DNA from: Neostapfia colusana
Lineage: Eukaryota > Streptophyta > Magnoliopsida > Poales > Poaceae
Reading direction: 5' to 3'
DNA: 64,000 bases
Assembly: GCA_030760725.1 (NCBI GenBank)
Contig: JASWHV010000012.1
Coordinates: 53,289,652 to 53,353,651, forward strand
Of the stretch, positions 43,104-55,190 are shown in pieces. A program made the translations under genes and the position numbers. Position 1 is the stretch's first letter. Every line of letters begins with the position of its first letter. A model generated the notes under the pieces. The model did no database searches. It saw only the letters and a list, made by a program, of their open reading frames with translations, and was not told the origin of the DNA.

Positions 43104-43950
43104 TAACTGTCATCGGCTTAGCAAGCTTGGAGAAGCTCGGGATGAATCTCCGGTAATATTCCGCTAAACCAAGGAAGCTTCTGCTTTCATAGACAGAAGT
43201 GGGGGCTTTCCATTTCAACACTTGTTCAATTTTGCTTGGGTCAACCTCAATGCCTTCCGCTGAGATGATATGTCCCAAAATGGCACTTGGCTGATCCAAA
43301 ACTCGCATTTGCTGAACTTGGCATAAAGCTGGTGGTCTCACAATCATTGAAGGACGATTCACAAGTGTTCGGCATGTTCTTCTTCCGACTTGGAGTAGAC
43401 CAAGATATCATCAATGAATCTACCACGAACTTGTCCAACTCCGGCATGACTACCGAGTTCATGAGGTACATGAAATGTGCCAGGGCGTTGGTGAGACCAA
43501 AAGATATGACGAGATATTCATATAGGCCATATCTCATCGCGAATGCCGTCTTCGAGATATCCTCCACCCGGATTATATTTGATGATACCCGGGGCGAAGG
43601 TCCATCTTTGAAAACACACTTGCACCCACAAGTTGATCGAAGAGGATGACAATGCGGGGCAGTGGATATTTATTCTTAATGGTGACGGCATTGAGCGGTC
43701 GGTAATCCACACGCAACCTTAAGGTTTCATCCTTCTTCTTGACGAACAGCGCCGAGCATCTCCAAGGTGAGGAACTCAGTCTAATGAATCCCTTGCTCAA
43801 CAAGTCATTGTGCTGTTCTTTCAACTCAGCCAACTCGTTCGGAGCCATCTTATACGGTCTCCGTGATATTGGTGTAGTCTCGGGTGCAAGTTCAATCTTG
43901 AAATCCACATCCCGTTCAGGTGGCATGCCTGGAAGATCATCCGGGAACAC
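43063..43950 (-). pseudogene. pol: Element D reverse transcriptase (three frames)
   Basis: RT in overlapping pieces: 43950-43573 (MFPDDLPGMPPERDVDFKIE ... LPRIVILFDQLVGASVFSKM), 43567-43247 (KTAFAMRYGLYEYLVISFGL) and 43362-43063 (ILGHIISAEGIEVDPSKIEQ). The frame is lost just before the active site: where G has FVVVFIDDILVYSK this copy reads FVVDSLMISW because of a small deletion near 43420. The enzyme cannot be functional. Confidence 0.88.
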
Positions 43951-43962
43951 GTCGGGGTATTC

Positions 43963-44400
43963 TCAGACTACGGGGATGTCCTCTAACTTGGGAGCTTCAG
44001 TATGATAGGCGGCTGAAACTTCCGGGACTGGACTGTCTTGTATGAGGGAATGAGGATGGTGGAGTGGGGAGTTGGGGTGAACCGTACGTGATAATGTTTC
44101 TAGGACAGCGCCATGGTAACTTACCAATGACATTCCTAAGATTTCATCAATCTTCTGACCCTCAATAATAATCATAGTAGTGGGATATATTTTCCCACCT
44201 AAGCACAGTGGTGCTTTCGGAATCATCATATTTGCTGAAATCTTCCCTCCTGGTGAGCAGATCATATATGAGCACTTGGATGGAAAGACTTCCAGTTGAT
44301 GCTTAACCACATATGATGCACTTATGAAGTTGTGGGTTGCACCAGAATCAAATAAAATTATGATTGCACGATTGTTGAGAGCGAATGTACCCGCCAGCAC
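43963..44400 (-). pseudogene. pol: Element D protease region
   Basis: Begins MLAGTFALNNRAIIILFDSG, with the aspartic protease motif FDSGATHNF, followed by LGGKIYPTTMIIIEGQKIDE and the linker to RT. Between 44400 and 44503 the link to gag is in another frame. A stop at 43963 separates it from RT (in G the same stretch reads REYPDVFPDDLPG). Confidence 0.87.
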
Positions 44401-44502
44401 GTTCTCTCCTTCGGGGGCGTCCTCATTGTCGATGTAACGAATGCCCCCAGTTCGCTGACCTCCCTTCTTGACTGGTGGTCGGCCTCGAGCACCACCCTGA
44501 TA

Positions 44503-45648
44503 TTAGGCTTGCCCGCTGCTTTGCTGCCCCTGTGGACAGTCCTTCGAGAAATGACCTGCCTGGCCACACGTATAACATGTGTAGCGAGGCGGTCCTCCGC
44601 TGACCGGCGGACGTAATCCCGAGGCACATTGTGGCGGTGGAAACGCCCGGGGTACCATCTGCTTCTGTTGCTGCTGTTGCGGTCGTGGTGGTGGCATCGT
44701 CGGTCGGAATGGGGTTGGCTGATAAGGACGACCCCCAAACTGTTGAGGTCGCGCCGGTGGTTGCCACTGCTGACCGGATGGTGTCCGGTACACCATGCGG
44801 TATTTTTGAGGAGCTCCACCCTCGCTGCTCGATGGAGCGCTTCGCTTCCACTGCTTAGCCACCAATTCTTGCTGAGCATCCTCTTGCATAATCGCGGCAT
44901 TGACGAGGCCGTTGAAGGTGCCGCGATTGCATTGCACGAGATGAGTCTTCATCTCGGGGTTTAAACACCGATAAAACTGCTCGCATTTCTTCTCCTCGGT
45001 GGAGATATAATACGACGCATACTGCGCCAGATGGTTGAACGCATGGGAGTAGTCGCGGGCACTCCTCCCGCCTTGCTTCAGCTCCAAGAACTCTTGGAAC
45101 TTCCTCTTCATCATCCCGGGAGGTATATGATAGATGCAGAACGCCTCCCGGAACTCCTGCCATTCGACGGCATGGCCAGCAGGTAGTGAGGCGACATAGT
45201 TCACCCACCAGGCACCGGTGACACCATGAAGCTGCTGCACTGCGAAGAGAGTCTTCTGCCGCTCCGTTCATTGGAGCAGCCCGAACTTGGACTCAATCGT
45301 CCGCAGCCAGTTATCGGCCTCCAGTGGTTCCGCCGCTTCGTGAACACCGGAGGATGTGTACTCATGAAATCTGAGTACGTCGTAGTGTGGGGCTCAGGCT
45401 CAAGAGGCCCCCTCTATTGATGCCCTCCCCCCCCCCCCCCGCCTGGGACGTATTCTGCACGATCGTGCGGAGCAGGTCGGTCTGCTCCTCACGAGAGCCC
45501 ACCAGCGCCGAGATCACATCCGCTAACGTAAGCGGAGGTGGCGGTGGTGGTTATTGCTGCGGGGTATTGTCGTAAGCAGGTTGCTGGAGTCATCACCCCC
45601 TTGCTGACTAGAGCCCCCGACCTCGTGCGTGGTCCTGGTATGAACCAT
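44503..45648 (-). pseudogene. gag: Element D gag (broken)
   Basis: The likely start is MVHTRTTHEVGGSSQQG at 45648. The middle part is frame-shifted; a run of 14 C at 45427-45440 is a likely place. The main piece 45240-44503 has the gag domain (HGVTGAWWVNYVASLPAGHA, WQEFREAFCIYHIPPGMMKR), a Pro/Gln-rich spacer and the CCHC knuckle CYTCGQAGHFSKDC. Confidence 0.87.
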
Positions 45649-46124
45649 CTGCAACCATACGACAATAAAATCAGTCCCACAGCATACTCCATGCAGTCCA
45701 TAAAATAGGTGTAAAACATAATGACGGTAAACATGCGATACATCTCGTACATGGTTAATGTAACAACTTTGCACAACCTACACCATTACCAGACCAAATA
45801 TACATTAGTGAGACCCAAATTGACGGACTTCCTCTTTGGAAGTTCGTCTCCACTAGATTTGGTCACTACGAGACATTAATATCGCTTGGTCATCACGTAT
45901 ACTACCCTTTATCTTCAATACGACACAAACATGGTCTCTAGCAAAAAGAACTTGAGTAGGTAATATAATAAAATCTTTCACTAGTTGAAGATAACCACTC
46001 ATGAGTATGTTCTACCCCAGGAGTAATCGAACTCCCCTAGGTACAACAATCTCTCCAATGAGCTCATCTGTTCATTCCTCTGCCAAGAATGACCAGTTTC
46101 TTACATACCCCAGGTTTTGACCTG
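45649..46124 (-). other. Element D leader, part next to gag
   Basis: Untranslated leader upstream of gag on the - strand, ending at the ACCTG target site of solo LTR F (46120-46124). No ORF or RNA gene is recognised; AT-rich. Confidence 0.6.
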
Positions 46125-46493
46125 TGTAACACCCCAAAACCTGTAAAGAGGGGAATTTAAAGATTTTTGGACGTATTGCATGGGGTGCATAAATTCAAAT
46201 TTAAATTGGAATTCAAATTCAAATCAAAATAGAAAAGAAAAGAAAAAGAAAAAGAAAAAGAAAAGAAAAAGAAAAACCCCACCGGCCAGTGGGCCGAAAC
46301 CCACCAGCCGGCCCAATCTCCCCGCGCCAGCCCCGAACCCGTGCCCCTCTCTTCCTCTCACTGACACGCGGGGCCCGCGTGTCATCCCTCACCCCCTGCA
46401 CGCCCGGCCGACCCCGGGACTCTTCTCGCACCCGAATCCAAACCACCTCCGAAAAACCGCGTCAACAGCGCGACGTTTGGCCCCGGACGCTGC

Positions 46494-46500
46494 TATTTAA
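46494..46500 (+). promoter_or_regulatory. TATA-like box of solo LTR F
   Basis: TATTTAA in CGCTGCTATTTAACCGAG, at the place where A and E have TATAAAAA. Confidence 0.5.
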
Positions 46501-48112
46501 CCGAGTCGATCCTCCGCCGCCTTCCCCCGTGAAATTCCCGCAAATAAACTCGCCAAGTTCCCCAGCGCGCTCCACTTTTCTCTCCGGTGAGAACCGAAGC
46601 TTCGATCACCGTTTTCTTTCGATCCTTGCTCGGGTTTTCTGGTCTAACGCGCCGATCATGTTCCACCGCCTCCGGGCAGTCACGCAGGTGAAGAAAACCC
46701 GGTGTTTTGCACCCTAGATGCAGCTTCGGCGAGCACCGCCGCTATTTCATCTCGGACCTCGCCGTCGACCGCCTTCCAGGGCCTCCGAGTTTAAGAAAAA
46801 CCCTGAGGTGAGATCCCCGACCTCCCCTCTACCGTTCTAAGCCATGAAATCCAAGTTTTAGGAGGTATAGACGAAAATCTGAAGATATCCGGCGAGATCG
46901 CCACCTCCCGCCGCCGCGCGCCGCCGGGCAGCGCCGCCCGCGCACGGCCAAGGTGACGTGGCCCCCTAAGGCCCGTCCATTTTAAATCATGCGGTTCTTA
47001 TTAGATCTAACCCGTACCGCTTCGCGTTATAACTCAGCCGTCTATTTTAGATCGGACGGTCCACATCAGCCCCGCGTTATAAAGGCCGGGATTCTTACGC
47101 GCTACCCCCTGGGGATCTCGGAAAACACGAGCTAGCCCCGGAAACTTCTGATCTAGCCCCTGGAACTTCAGAAATTCATGTAAATTCATTTAAAAATCAG
47201 TTTTAGCCCCTGGACTTAATAAAAATTAGGAAAACCCCTCTGTTATGTGTAGTTAGACCCCTGGAAATTTATGAAATAATAAATTAGACCCTGCAGTAGT
47301 GTGGATTTACCTTTTTGATCCTATATGATATTGAATTTCAGAAATTTGAATATGTGATTAGGATTTAAATTTAAAAGGTGAGGCAAACACATGTACAAAT
47401 TAAAAATTTAAACTCTCCTAGCACTTGGAAAACTTTAGAATGGGTTAAAAATATATTTTTAGGCTGAAATGAATCTGTCTAATTGTTGTTCATATTTATT
47501 AGTTATAGAAACACATCTTTAAGCTAGGAAATAATTCTGAAAACTGATAAAATAAATTTAAATTAATTCACATCAGAGGAGAAGTTCAAAAATATATTAT
47601 TTAATATTTTAGATCAGAACCTATTCTGTTTAGATGACATGTTCTACTATTTAATATTAAAACTCACTTTTAGGCATAGAAAAATAAATCTGAAAAATAT
47701 AGGAAAATAGGTATGCATAATTAGAAAATGATAAATGAAGTCTCCAAATCCTAAAACTTCCAAAAACTTCAGTGTAGGATTTGGTAGAAGATCTGAAAAC
47801 CTATTTGGAGTAGGAAAATACCTTTTATACAAACTTTGTGGCTAAGAAGTGTAATAATTAATATAAAGAATTTGTTCAAATTGGAACTTCATAGGTAGTG
47901 TGCAAATAGAAATCTGAACATAGAAGTTAGAAATAATATACATATGTTTATAGGTGAATGTAGGCCAAAAATCAACACATGTAGAGTAACCACAACACTT
48001 AGAAATGTGAATGACATTCATAGGTATGTATGTGTGGTTTGTATGAAGTGAAAGTGTGAACTATGTCTTATGGATTGTTGTTTTCTTTTGCTATGTGTAT
48101 TGGCACGAATAG

Positions 48113-50048
48113 AACCTGCCCCAGAGCAAGTTCTCCCCTTCCAAGACAAAGACTTTCCATTCCCAGAGCAGCAGGAAGAAGGCAAGTGTCCTTGACCACT
48201 TTGATCCTATACTAGGATGTGTAGATAGAATTATTTGCATTTTTCAATTGAAATATGAAACCCATGCTAGGAAGTTTCCCTAGAATTGCATTATCTTGTT
48301 TCCTTGTAGCTTGGGTTGGGATTTATTTTATCATATCATTTATTTACATGCTTATGCTTAGCCACGCTTAGAATGGGATAATTGGGATATGAGATCATCA
48401 ATTTATTTACCTTACTCTTGAATCAGATATTATGAGTTATGTAGAGGTAGGGATCGAGGCAAGTTGGATGATTTGGTTGGTGCTGGGTGCACGAGACTCG
48501 GGTTTGTGTTTAGTACTTGCCTGGATCCTAAGGACCGGTTCATGGAGCATGTAACCTGGCTTTACCGTGCCAACCACATGCTGAGATGGGGCAGCTTGGC
48601 CAATTAATTAGGTGTATCCCCGGCGTAGTATGGGTGTGTTGGATGGTGCGGGGAATAGGTGTCAGCTGGACTACCATATGTCGCAAGGCTCAAGAGGGGG
48701 CCACTGCAGCGGGATTGGAGCCTCTTGTATGCTGTTAGGGGTGAAACCTCAGTGGGCCCACGCTCATCGGGAATCCCTTTGTAAAGGCTTCGTAGTGATC
48801 TCCTGGCTACACACCTGGGAAGTGTGAATGTGGTTCGTAGCCACTGGCATAATGGAGGTTCTTTTAGTCCACCCGGGAACGGGGGATGAAATCACTACAT
48901 GTGGGTACAGTGGTGCAAACTCTGCAGAGTCAAAACTGTCATGACAGCCGTGCTCACGGTCAAGAGCGGCTTGGACTTATTCAAGATTAGAGGATGATGG
49001 CTTGGAAGTTGTGGATGTTAAGCGGGGAGCTTAACATTGGAGATGATGTTATGGTTATTTGATTATTTTATCATATCATTTATTTACATGCTTATGCTTA
49101 GCCACGCTTAGAATGGGATAATTGGGATATGAGATCATCAGTTTATTTACCATACTCTTGAATGAGATGTTATGAGTTATGTAGAGGTAGGGATCAAGGC
49201 AAGTTGGATGATTTGGTTGGTGCTGGGTGCACGAGACTCGGGTTTGTGTTTAGTACTTGCCTGGATCCTAAGGACCGGTTCATGGAGCATGTAACCTGGC
49301 TTTACCGTGCCAACCACATGCTGAGATGGGGCAGCTTGGCCAATTAATTAGGTGTATCCCCGGCGTAGTATGGGTGTGTTGGATGGTGCGGGGAGTGGGT
49401 GTCAGCTGGACTACCATATGAACCGCAAGGCTCAAGAGGGGGCCACTGCAGCGGGGTTGGAGCCTCTTGTATGCTGTTAGGGGTGAAACCTCAGTGGGCC
49501 CATGCTCGTCGGGAATCCCTTTGTAAAGGCTTCGTAGTGATCTCCTGGCTACACACCTGGGAAGTGTGAATGTGGTTCGCGGCCACTGGCATAATGGAGG
49601 TTCTTTTAGTCCACCTGGCAACGGGGGATGAAATCACTACATGTGGGTACAGTGGTGCAAACTCTGGAGAGTCAAAACTGTCATGACAGCCGTGCTCACG
49701 GTCAAGAGCGGCTTGGACTTGTTCATGATTAGAGGATAATTGATTGGCAAGTGGAGAATGTTAAGCGGGAAGCTTAACATTGGAGATGAGACTATGTTTA
49801 TTTGATAATGATGATGGGTTGAGGGATTAGGATCCATTTCACCTGTGTAGTAATGTAGGTGCTTAATAAGCTAAGGTGATAGGTATTAATGGCGTAGTGC
49901 TTTAACCATGAGTTCAACCTCTCCTTGCTCTAGCCATGCATAACATAATTTTCCCACACATACTGAGTACCCGGGTACTCAAACTTGCTTTTCTGTTGGT
50001 TTATATCGCTGCTCAGGTCACGAGAATGATGTGGTGTTCAATGACTAA
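48113..50048 (+). other. Putative split gene in solo LTR F (exon 2 at 48113-48181, exon 3 at 50017-50048)
   Basis: Exon 2 (69 nt) follows GAATAG and encodes EPAPEQVLPFQDKDFPFPEQ; the donor is GAAG|GCAAGTG. Exon 3 after GCTGCTCAG is in phase but stops early at TAA 50046-50048, where the A/E copies have CAA. The intron is 1835 nt because it contains the 740-bp duplication. Confidence 0.45.
48325..49804 (+). repeat. 740-bp tandem duplication inside solo LTR F
   Basis: ATTTTATCATATCATT at 48325 recurs at 49065, an offset of 740 bp. Copy 1 is 48325-49064 and copy 2 about 49065-49804. The copies differ at scattered sites, so the duplication is not recent. It covers the block between the predicted exons. 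Confidence 0.9.
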
Positions 50049-50322
50049 GACTTTGGTCCTGAAGAAGGATTCTAGGTTCACGGAGTCTCCCGGGCAACGC
50101 CTGTGACGGAGCCCACAAGATTTATATTCCGCTGCTGTTTTATTTACATGTCATGAACTTATTATCGTCCATCGAGACGTATACTATGTAAGACTTATTT
50201 ATATTAAACACCTGGCTTGTAATAAATGATGCTTCACTATTTGTCATCACATGTATGAGAGAATGATCCTGGCATACATGTGGTATTCACTTGGTTGTTC
50301 TTCGGAGAAACCGGGTGTGACA

Positions 50323-51618
50323 ACCTGGTACCTGGCATTTTCATAACTCAAGTTGAAAACCAAAGTTAAAGTTAACTTCAGTATATTTTCAACGAGTATT
50401 TATTTTCCCTCAGATCAGCTCTGGTTAAAAAGTTATGATAATTCAAGGTCAACAGAATTTCTGGAAGAATTTCAACAGCACCTCCGTTGGATGTTGCTGT
50501 TTTCAACTCTAAAATCCACTTAATTCCGTGCTGCAACTGCAAAAACTTTGAATTACAAAGATGTAACACATCTCCTAACCTTTACAAAAATGTATCATAT
50601 GAAAATTTTAGATTTTTCTATAGGTATTTATGCTTGAAAAACAACACAGTCCAGAGTGTGTTTTACCTCTGTCCTGTTTCTGGACAGTTTACAGTCGTAT
50701 GGAATTTCAACCAGTTTGATATGTGATTCTGTTCTGGAAGTCTACAAAAATGTTGTAGAGCACTTAAACCTCTTTCCAGAACTATATCCCACACATCCAT
50801 TGGCTAAGTAACCTGTGAGTTATGCTTTGTTAAAGTTCAGCAAACTTGCTGCCAATACAGAGCACTCTGTTTTTCGAGTTCTTTGAGCTGAACTAATCAA
50901 CTTTTGAATTTTTCTACAAAACCAGATTCCTAAAGATTAAAACTTGGTTACTCTAGTCCCTTTTTAAACTTGTGTTTAATGAAAACATGATTATTACATG
51001 TCGGTACTACGTTCCACACAAAATGGAAAATCCTAACCGGCTTACACTGGCATATATGTATCCCACGGTGGCACTAAGACGATCGCTCGCAAATGTGTTC
51101 TACTAGGACTATGGTTTCGTGGTAAGTACCTGCATAAATTACACACAATCATCAGGTCCGGCTGCACACCGAACCCGGTCCCAATACAGTTTCATACAAC
51201 TGTCTGTCATCACTCGCACGGGTGTTCTCAAGCCAAACACGCCTTGAGCTACGTGTTCATGTTACTAACCATGTGACGGGGTCTCCCATACTTGCCCGTA
51301 GCACGCCAGGGAAGGGCATTGCTCGAATACCCCAAACGACATGAAGAGTTGTAGAGGATACTAAAGCTGGCCGGGTTACCTGCCACCCGTGAGGCTCCAC
51401 CCTTCAGCTTGTGCGCACTGGTGGACAGCGCTTACATGCACCCCCCAAGACATATGAAGTCCCGAGATGCATGATTTTCTGACATAACACATAAGTTAGG
51501 TTGCCACCTTCATATGAGGCTAATTAGTAGTCCTTACTTGGGCATACTAGCGAATCCTCACCGTAACCCTAAGTTTTCCCGTAATTCTGTCCTTATTTAG
51601 TTTGCTATTCCCTAAGCA
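50323..51618 (-). other. Element D leader, part next to the PBS
   Basis: Continues the D leader after solo LTR F. The segment 51000-51300 resembles the G leader at 62895-63190 (shared TCGGTACTACGTT and CATATAYGTATC). An 80-codon ORF at 50487-50726 is on the wrong strand and is not conserved. No gene recognised. Confidence 0.6.
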
Positions 51619-51630
51619 GCTCTGATGCCA
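51619..51630 (-). other. Primer-binding site of element D
   Basis: TGGCATCAGAGC on the - strand, three bases from the LTR. It differs from the usual TGGTATCAGAGC of initiator tRNA-Met by T to C. Confidence 0.8.
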
Positions 51631-51633
51631 GCC

Positions 51634-54600
51634 TGTTACATACTGAAATACGTACATCCCAAGATCTCAGAGGGTGGTGCCACACGACGCGACACCCGAC
51701 AGCACACATCATCAGGCAACCATAGTATTACGTGTAAAACAAACTGAATATGTACAGAAGTGGTACACACTTCAGTTACAACTCCTTTACAGAGTTTACT
51801 ATAGTGAAAGATAATTATACAACTCACGCCCACCTAACTAGAAAAAGTTGGTTGTCCGGCCCTACGGACAACCCACACTAGCTTCACTCAGCATCAACGC
51901 GGCGTGTATGGCTCCCACTCAGCCGTAGTCCTTGACGGAGGGTAGCCCTCGCCAGTGGACTCGTACTTCGAGTCTGTGGGGTACTCCTCACCTGCAAACA
52001 CTCATAGCAGCAACCGTGAGCATGATGGCTCAGCAAGTCTTAACCGACTCACCTACACAAGAAACTCTACATGCAGGTCATAACAAACATAGGATGGCAC
52101 ATTGCAGCAAAGGACGTGCCTACAACTTCATCCTTAATTCATCTTTTAGACATAAGTTAACGGTTCATGAATCTGAAATTTAGTGAGCCATATTTGGTGG
52201 CACACATGTAGCAATACAATTTATACATATCAGCATTATTGAATCACAACATTCCATAATTTATCTACGTAATGACACAGTGAACAAGCAGTACTCATAA
52301 CCACGAGGGACGGTGAATTGACTCGATATACACCTGAAGGGCAACCCGAATAGCACGTCACGTACGCCCACCCATGGAGCTGCACAGCATGCCCACTCGA
52401 TGTCTTACGGAACAACCTTTCACCCAACCGCCCAAACGTCGAACCGGTCGCACCCAAACGGACTGGAGGTTTCCTACACGGAGCATCTCTCTATGTCCGT
52501 TAGCGGATTTCCACCTTGCTGGCCTCAACCTACACCTATAAATCGGTTTATCGGAGCCCATATATCCGATATGCCTTCGGTACATTCAAACTTGTTCAGC
52601 GGGGCCGCACACGGATCGGTCCTCAATCGACACGGACAGGGCTACACACACAAGACTTCCTCTTTCTGTGTCCTCGCCCCTTCCTAGTCTCATTTTTCTT
52701 ACTACAGTTGTCTCACATCTCTAACCGATCCTGTGCGTCCCGAATCCTATACTCGCAAGTAGATTCCAACTACTCGACTTGTACCGGAGTCTATAAACAT
52801 TAAGCACAGCCGGAACTATGCGAGGACTTAGACACTACCCTCACTCCTTTCAGGAATAATCTGGTTATGCAGTTGGGGTTTCATCCATCCTACACCAAAT
52901 GCACACACATACTTCAAGCTAAGTGAATAGAAAGCAAAACTTTATAAAACTTGTTAAATGCAAACGGGGGCTTGCCTTGTTGCTCCTGGTCAGGTGTTAG
53001 TGTTTCCTCCAAAAGTAGGAAGTCCAGAATCTCCGGGGTCTCTTCGCCTTCAGCGACTATACGTGAGCAATTTAATCGACATGTCGATTTAAAAGCAATG
53101 TGTTGAAGATTGTATGTAAAGACTGTAACTCTAGATAGACATCCCATTTGGCTCTGAAATTTTTACTGTGGCTTGGTGAGAACCTACTCAGAGACCTGAC
53201 CGAATTTCATTTGAAACAAAGCTTATTTGATCTCTGCACAAATAAAAGTCTAAATGGTCATTACTAGAGCTTCTATGGACTTCCAGGGATTTTAATGGAT
53301 CAAACCATTACTTTTTGGAAACTATAGTTTGAGATGGTTCTACTGGAGTGGGTCTCATGTAATTTGAAGAATCCTAGAGAAAGTTATGCCCTAATCAAGA
53401 TTTTACAAAATCTGAAAAATGTTTCTGTACATTTTTCTATTTTCTCAGGGCAGTTCACTTAATCACACCATTAGGCGGACCAAATGAACCTCCTGGCCAA
53501 ATTTCAGAATTTTCCATAAAAGAATTCTCAAGATAAAATTCTCAACAGTTTATACTTTAGGGAATTAATTCTGTAAAAATAATAAGTTTCATGAGCTGAA
53601 ACTTACTTTGCTGGATAGTACTCGAAGAGCTGAATCCAACAAAATTTGGTTCACTCAATTTGGACCATCCTAGCAAAAGTTATGGGCATTTGAAGTTGAA
53701 CTGAAATCTGAAATTGTTGGAAATGTTTAAACTCTGGTTGTGGGCCCCACTAGTTAAACCAGTCCACTGAGATTGCGGCCACACCGCAGCCCACAGGGTT
53801 TTACCCGCGCTGCCGCACCGAATCCCAGCCGCAAACGGATCCCCGCAGGAAAACAGTGGTTGACCGGATCCCAGCCGCAACTGGACACCACGCTCCCCGC
53901 GGCGGTGCCTCGCCGGAGAGCTTGCCGCCGGTCGTTCTACTGAAAGACCTTCAACGAAACTCGCTGCCTGTGACCAACTTCGCTCAAGGAACACGTTGGT
54001 GCACTCACCAAAGCTCGGCGACGGCCGAAACCATGCTCGCGACGGTGACAGCGGCGACTCCAACACTCCAGTGATGTCGCCCGAGCTACATAGGGCCCTA
54101 TTTTGGAACGGTTTCCTCCCACAGCTCCGTGGTGACATGCTGAGCCTGAACTTGAACTCGGTTTGCCACGGAAACAGCCGGAGCTAGGACCTCACTGTCG
54201 ACCTAGAGCTAAAAACGACGGCGATCGGAAAAACATAAAGAACAGCAACCATGGTCGATGGTTTTCGCCGGTTATTGATCCTAGAGGTTCGTTGGAAAGC
54301 CTAGGACGTATGACCAACGGAAAACGAGCTAGTATGGACTGACCAACAAGAATTTTTGATTCTCGGCCGGCTCGGTTCATTGAACACCGAAAAGTAAACG
54401 GGGAAATTCTCCCTCGACAATGCATGAAAGGGTGTAGGGTTTTCACTGTGAGTTCGAGCAGCCTCTAGCGCATTTATTTGCTGTTGATCGTCGGCCACCA
54501 GAGTGCTTAGAACGGTGGCACACCGGGGAACCGAGAGGGTGGCCAGTGGTCGCTGTGTTTGCTATCGAGGGTGTGCGAAGGTAGGGCAAAGACTCAGTGT

Positions 54601-55190
54601 GAGCAACGAGTAGAGGCTTCGGGGCAAGAAGGCTGAGGAGGTGGCAGCCAAGAACAGCTCGGTGGTGCTCGGTGAAGGAACCTGAAGAAACAGAGCGTGT
54701 GTGAGTTGCTTCACACGGTGGGGTTAACTGACATGTGGGCCCACTCCTCCCCTCTAATCCTTTTCCATTTCTTTGCTGCAAATATCTCTGCTACTCAGCA
54801 TTGAAGTGTAGACTTCATCACCAAGTCATGAGTTGCATTTGATTTCCTCAAATTGAAGTTGGTTTGGCTAAATTTGATTCACATTTGAATTTGAAATTCA
54901 AATTCAGTTTTGAATTAATGCAAATTTAGCTCCCGACAAGATGAACTCCAATGAGGATTAAAAATCGTGGACTAACTCAGAAAAATGTGCTGAGTTTGAT
55001 GTGAAGTAATCCTTTGAATCCAAGTGATGAAAGTACCTGAAATTTGAATTTGCATTCAAATTAGCCCTTTTTACAAATGTTTCCAAAAGTGGCTCAAAAA
55101 GGTTTGGATTCGCATGAAACTTGGCCTGAGCATTCGCAAGAATATTTAGGGCCAAATGGTGAGCTCAGCCTCTCATGTTTATATGCGTGA
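51634..55190 (-). repeat. 5' LTR of element D (interrupted by G)
   Basis: On the + strand it starts TGTTACATACTG and follows the 3' LTR to GTTTATATGCGTGA at 55190, where element G begins. The predicted exons are intact here. 53150-53720 is AT-rich; 53750-54720 GC-rich promoter and leader. Confidence 0.88.
51894..53056 (-). other. Putative split gene in the D 5' LTR (exon 2 at 53056-52976, exon 3 at 51991-51894)
   Basis: Exon 2 (81 nt) encodes AEGEETPEILDFLLLEETLT and on; exon 3 (98 nt) encodes EEYPTDSKYESTGEGYPPSR and an AEWEPYTPR end, stop TGA at 51896-51894. Both are in phase and free of stops although this LTR differs from the 3' LTR at many sites. Confidence 0.55.

Larger units (their letters stand above)
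46125..50322 (+). repeat. Element F: solo LTR of the A family, 4198 bp
   Basis: TGTAACACCCC ... GGGTGTGACA with target duplication ACCTG at 46120-46124 and 50323-50327, and no internal region, so it is a solo LTR left by recombination between two LTRs. The extra length comes from a 740-bp tandem duplication (48325-49804). TATA-like TATTTAA at 46494-46500; GC-rich leader to about 47110; AT-rich 47110-48050 without gene signal. Confidence 0.95.
38088..55190 (-). mobile_element. Element D: Ty3/gypsy chromovirus, C-like family, interrupted by F and G
   Basis: Retrotransposon on the - strand with 3' LTR 38088-41926, PPT, broken gag-pol, leader interrupted by solo LTR F, PBS at 51619-51630, and 5' LTR from 51634, which is itself cut by element G at 55191; its last part (about 170 bp by comparison with the 3' LTR) must lie right of the window. 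The LTRs differ more than those of A, E or G, and gag-pol has many frameshifts, so D is one of the older layers. Confidence 0.9.

Noticed and set aside
48071..48196. Small secreted-like peptide in solo LTR F (ATG at 48071, hydrophobic start, running into exon 2)
   Set aside because: In A and E the region before exon 2 is out of frame or stopped, so the hydrophobic start is not conserved and is probably chance.
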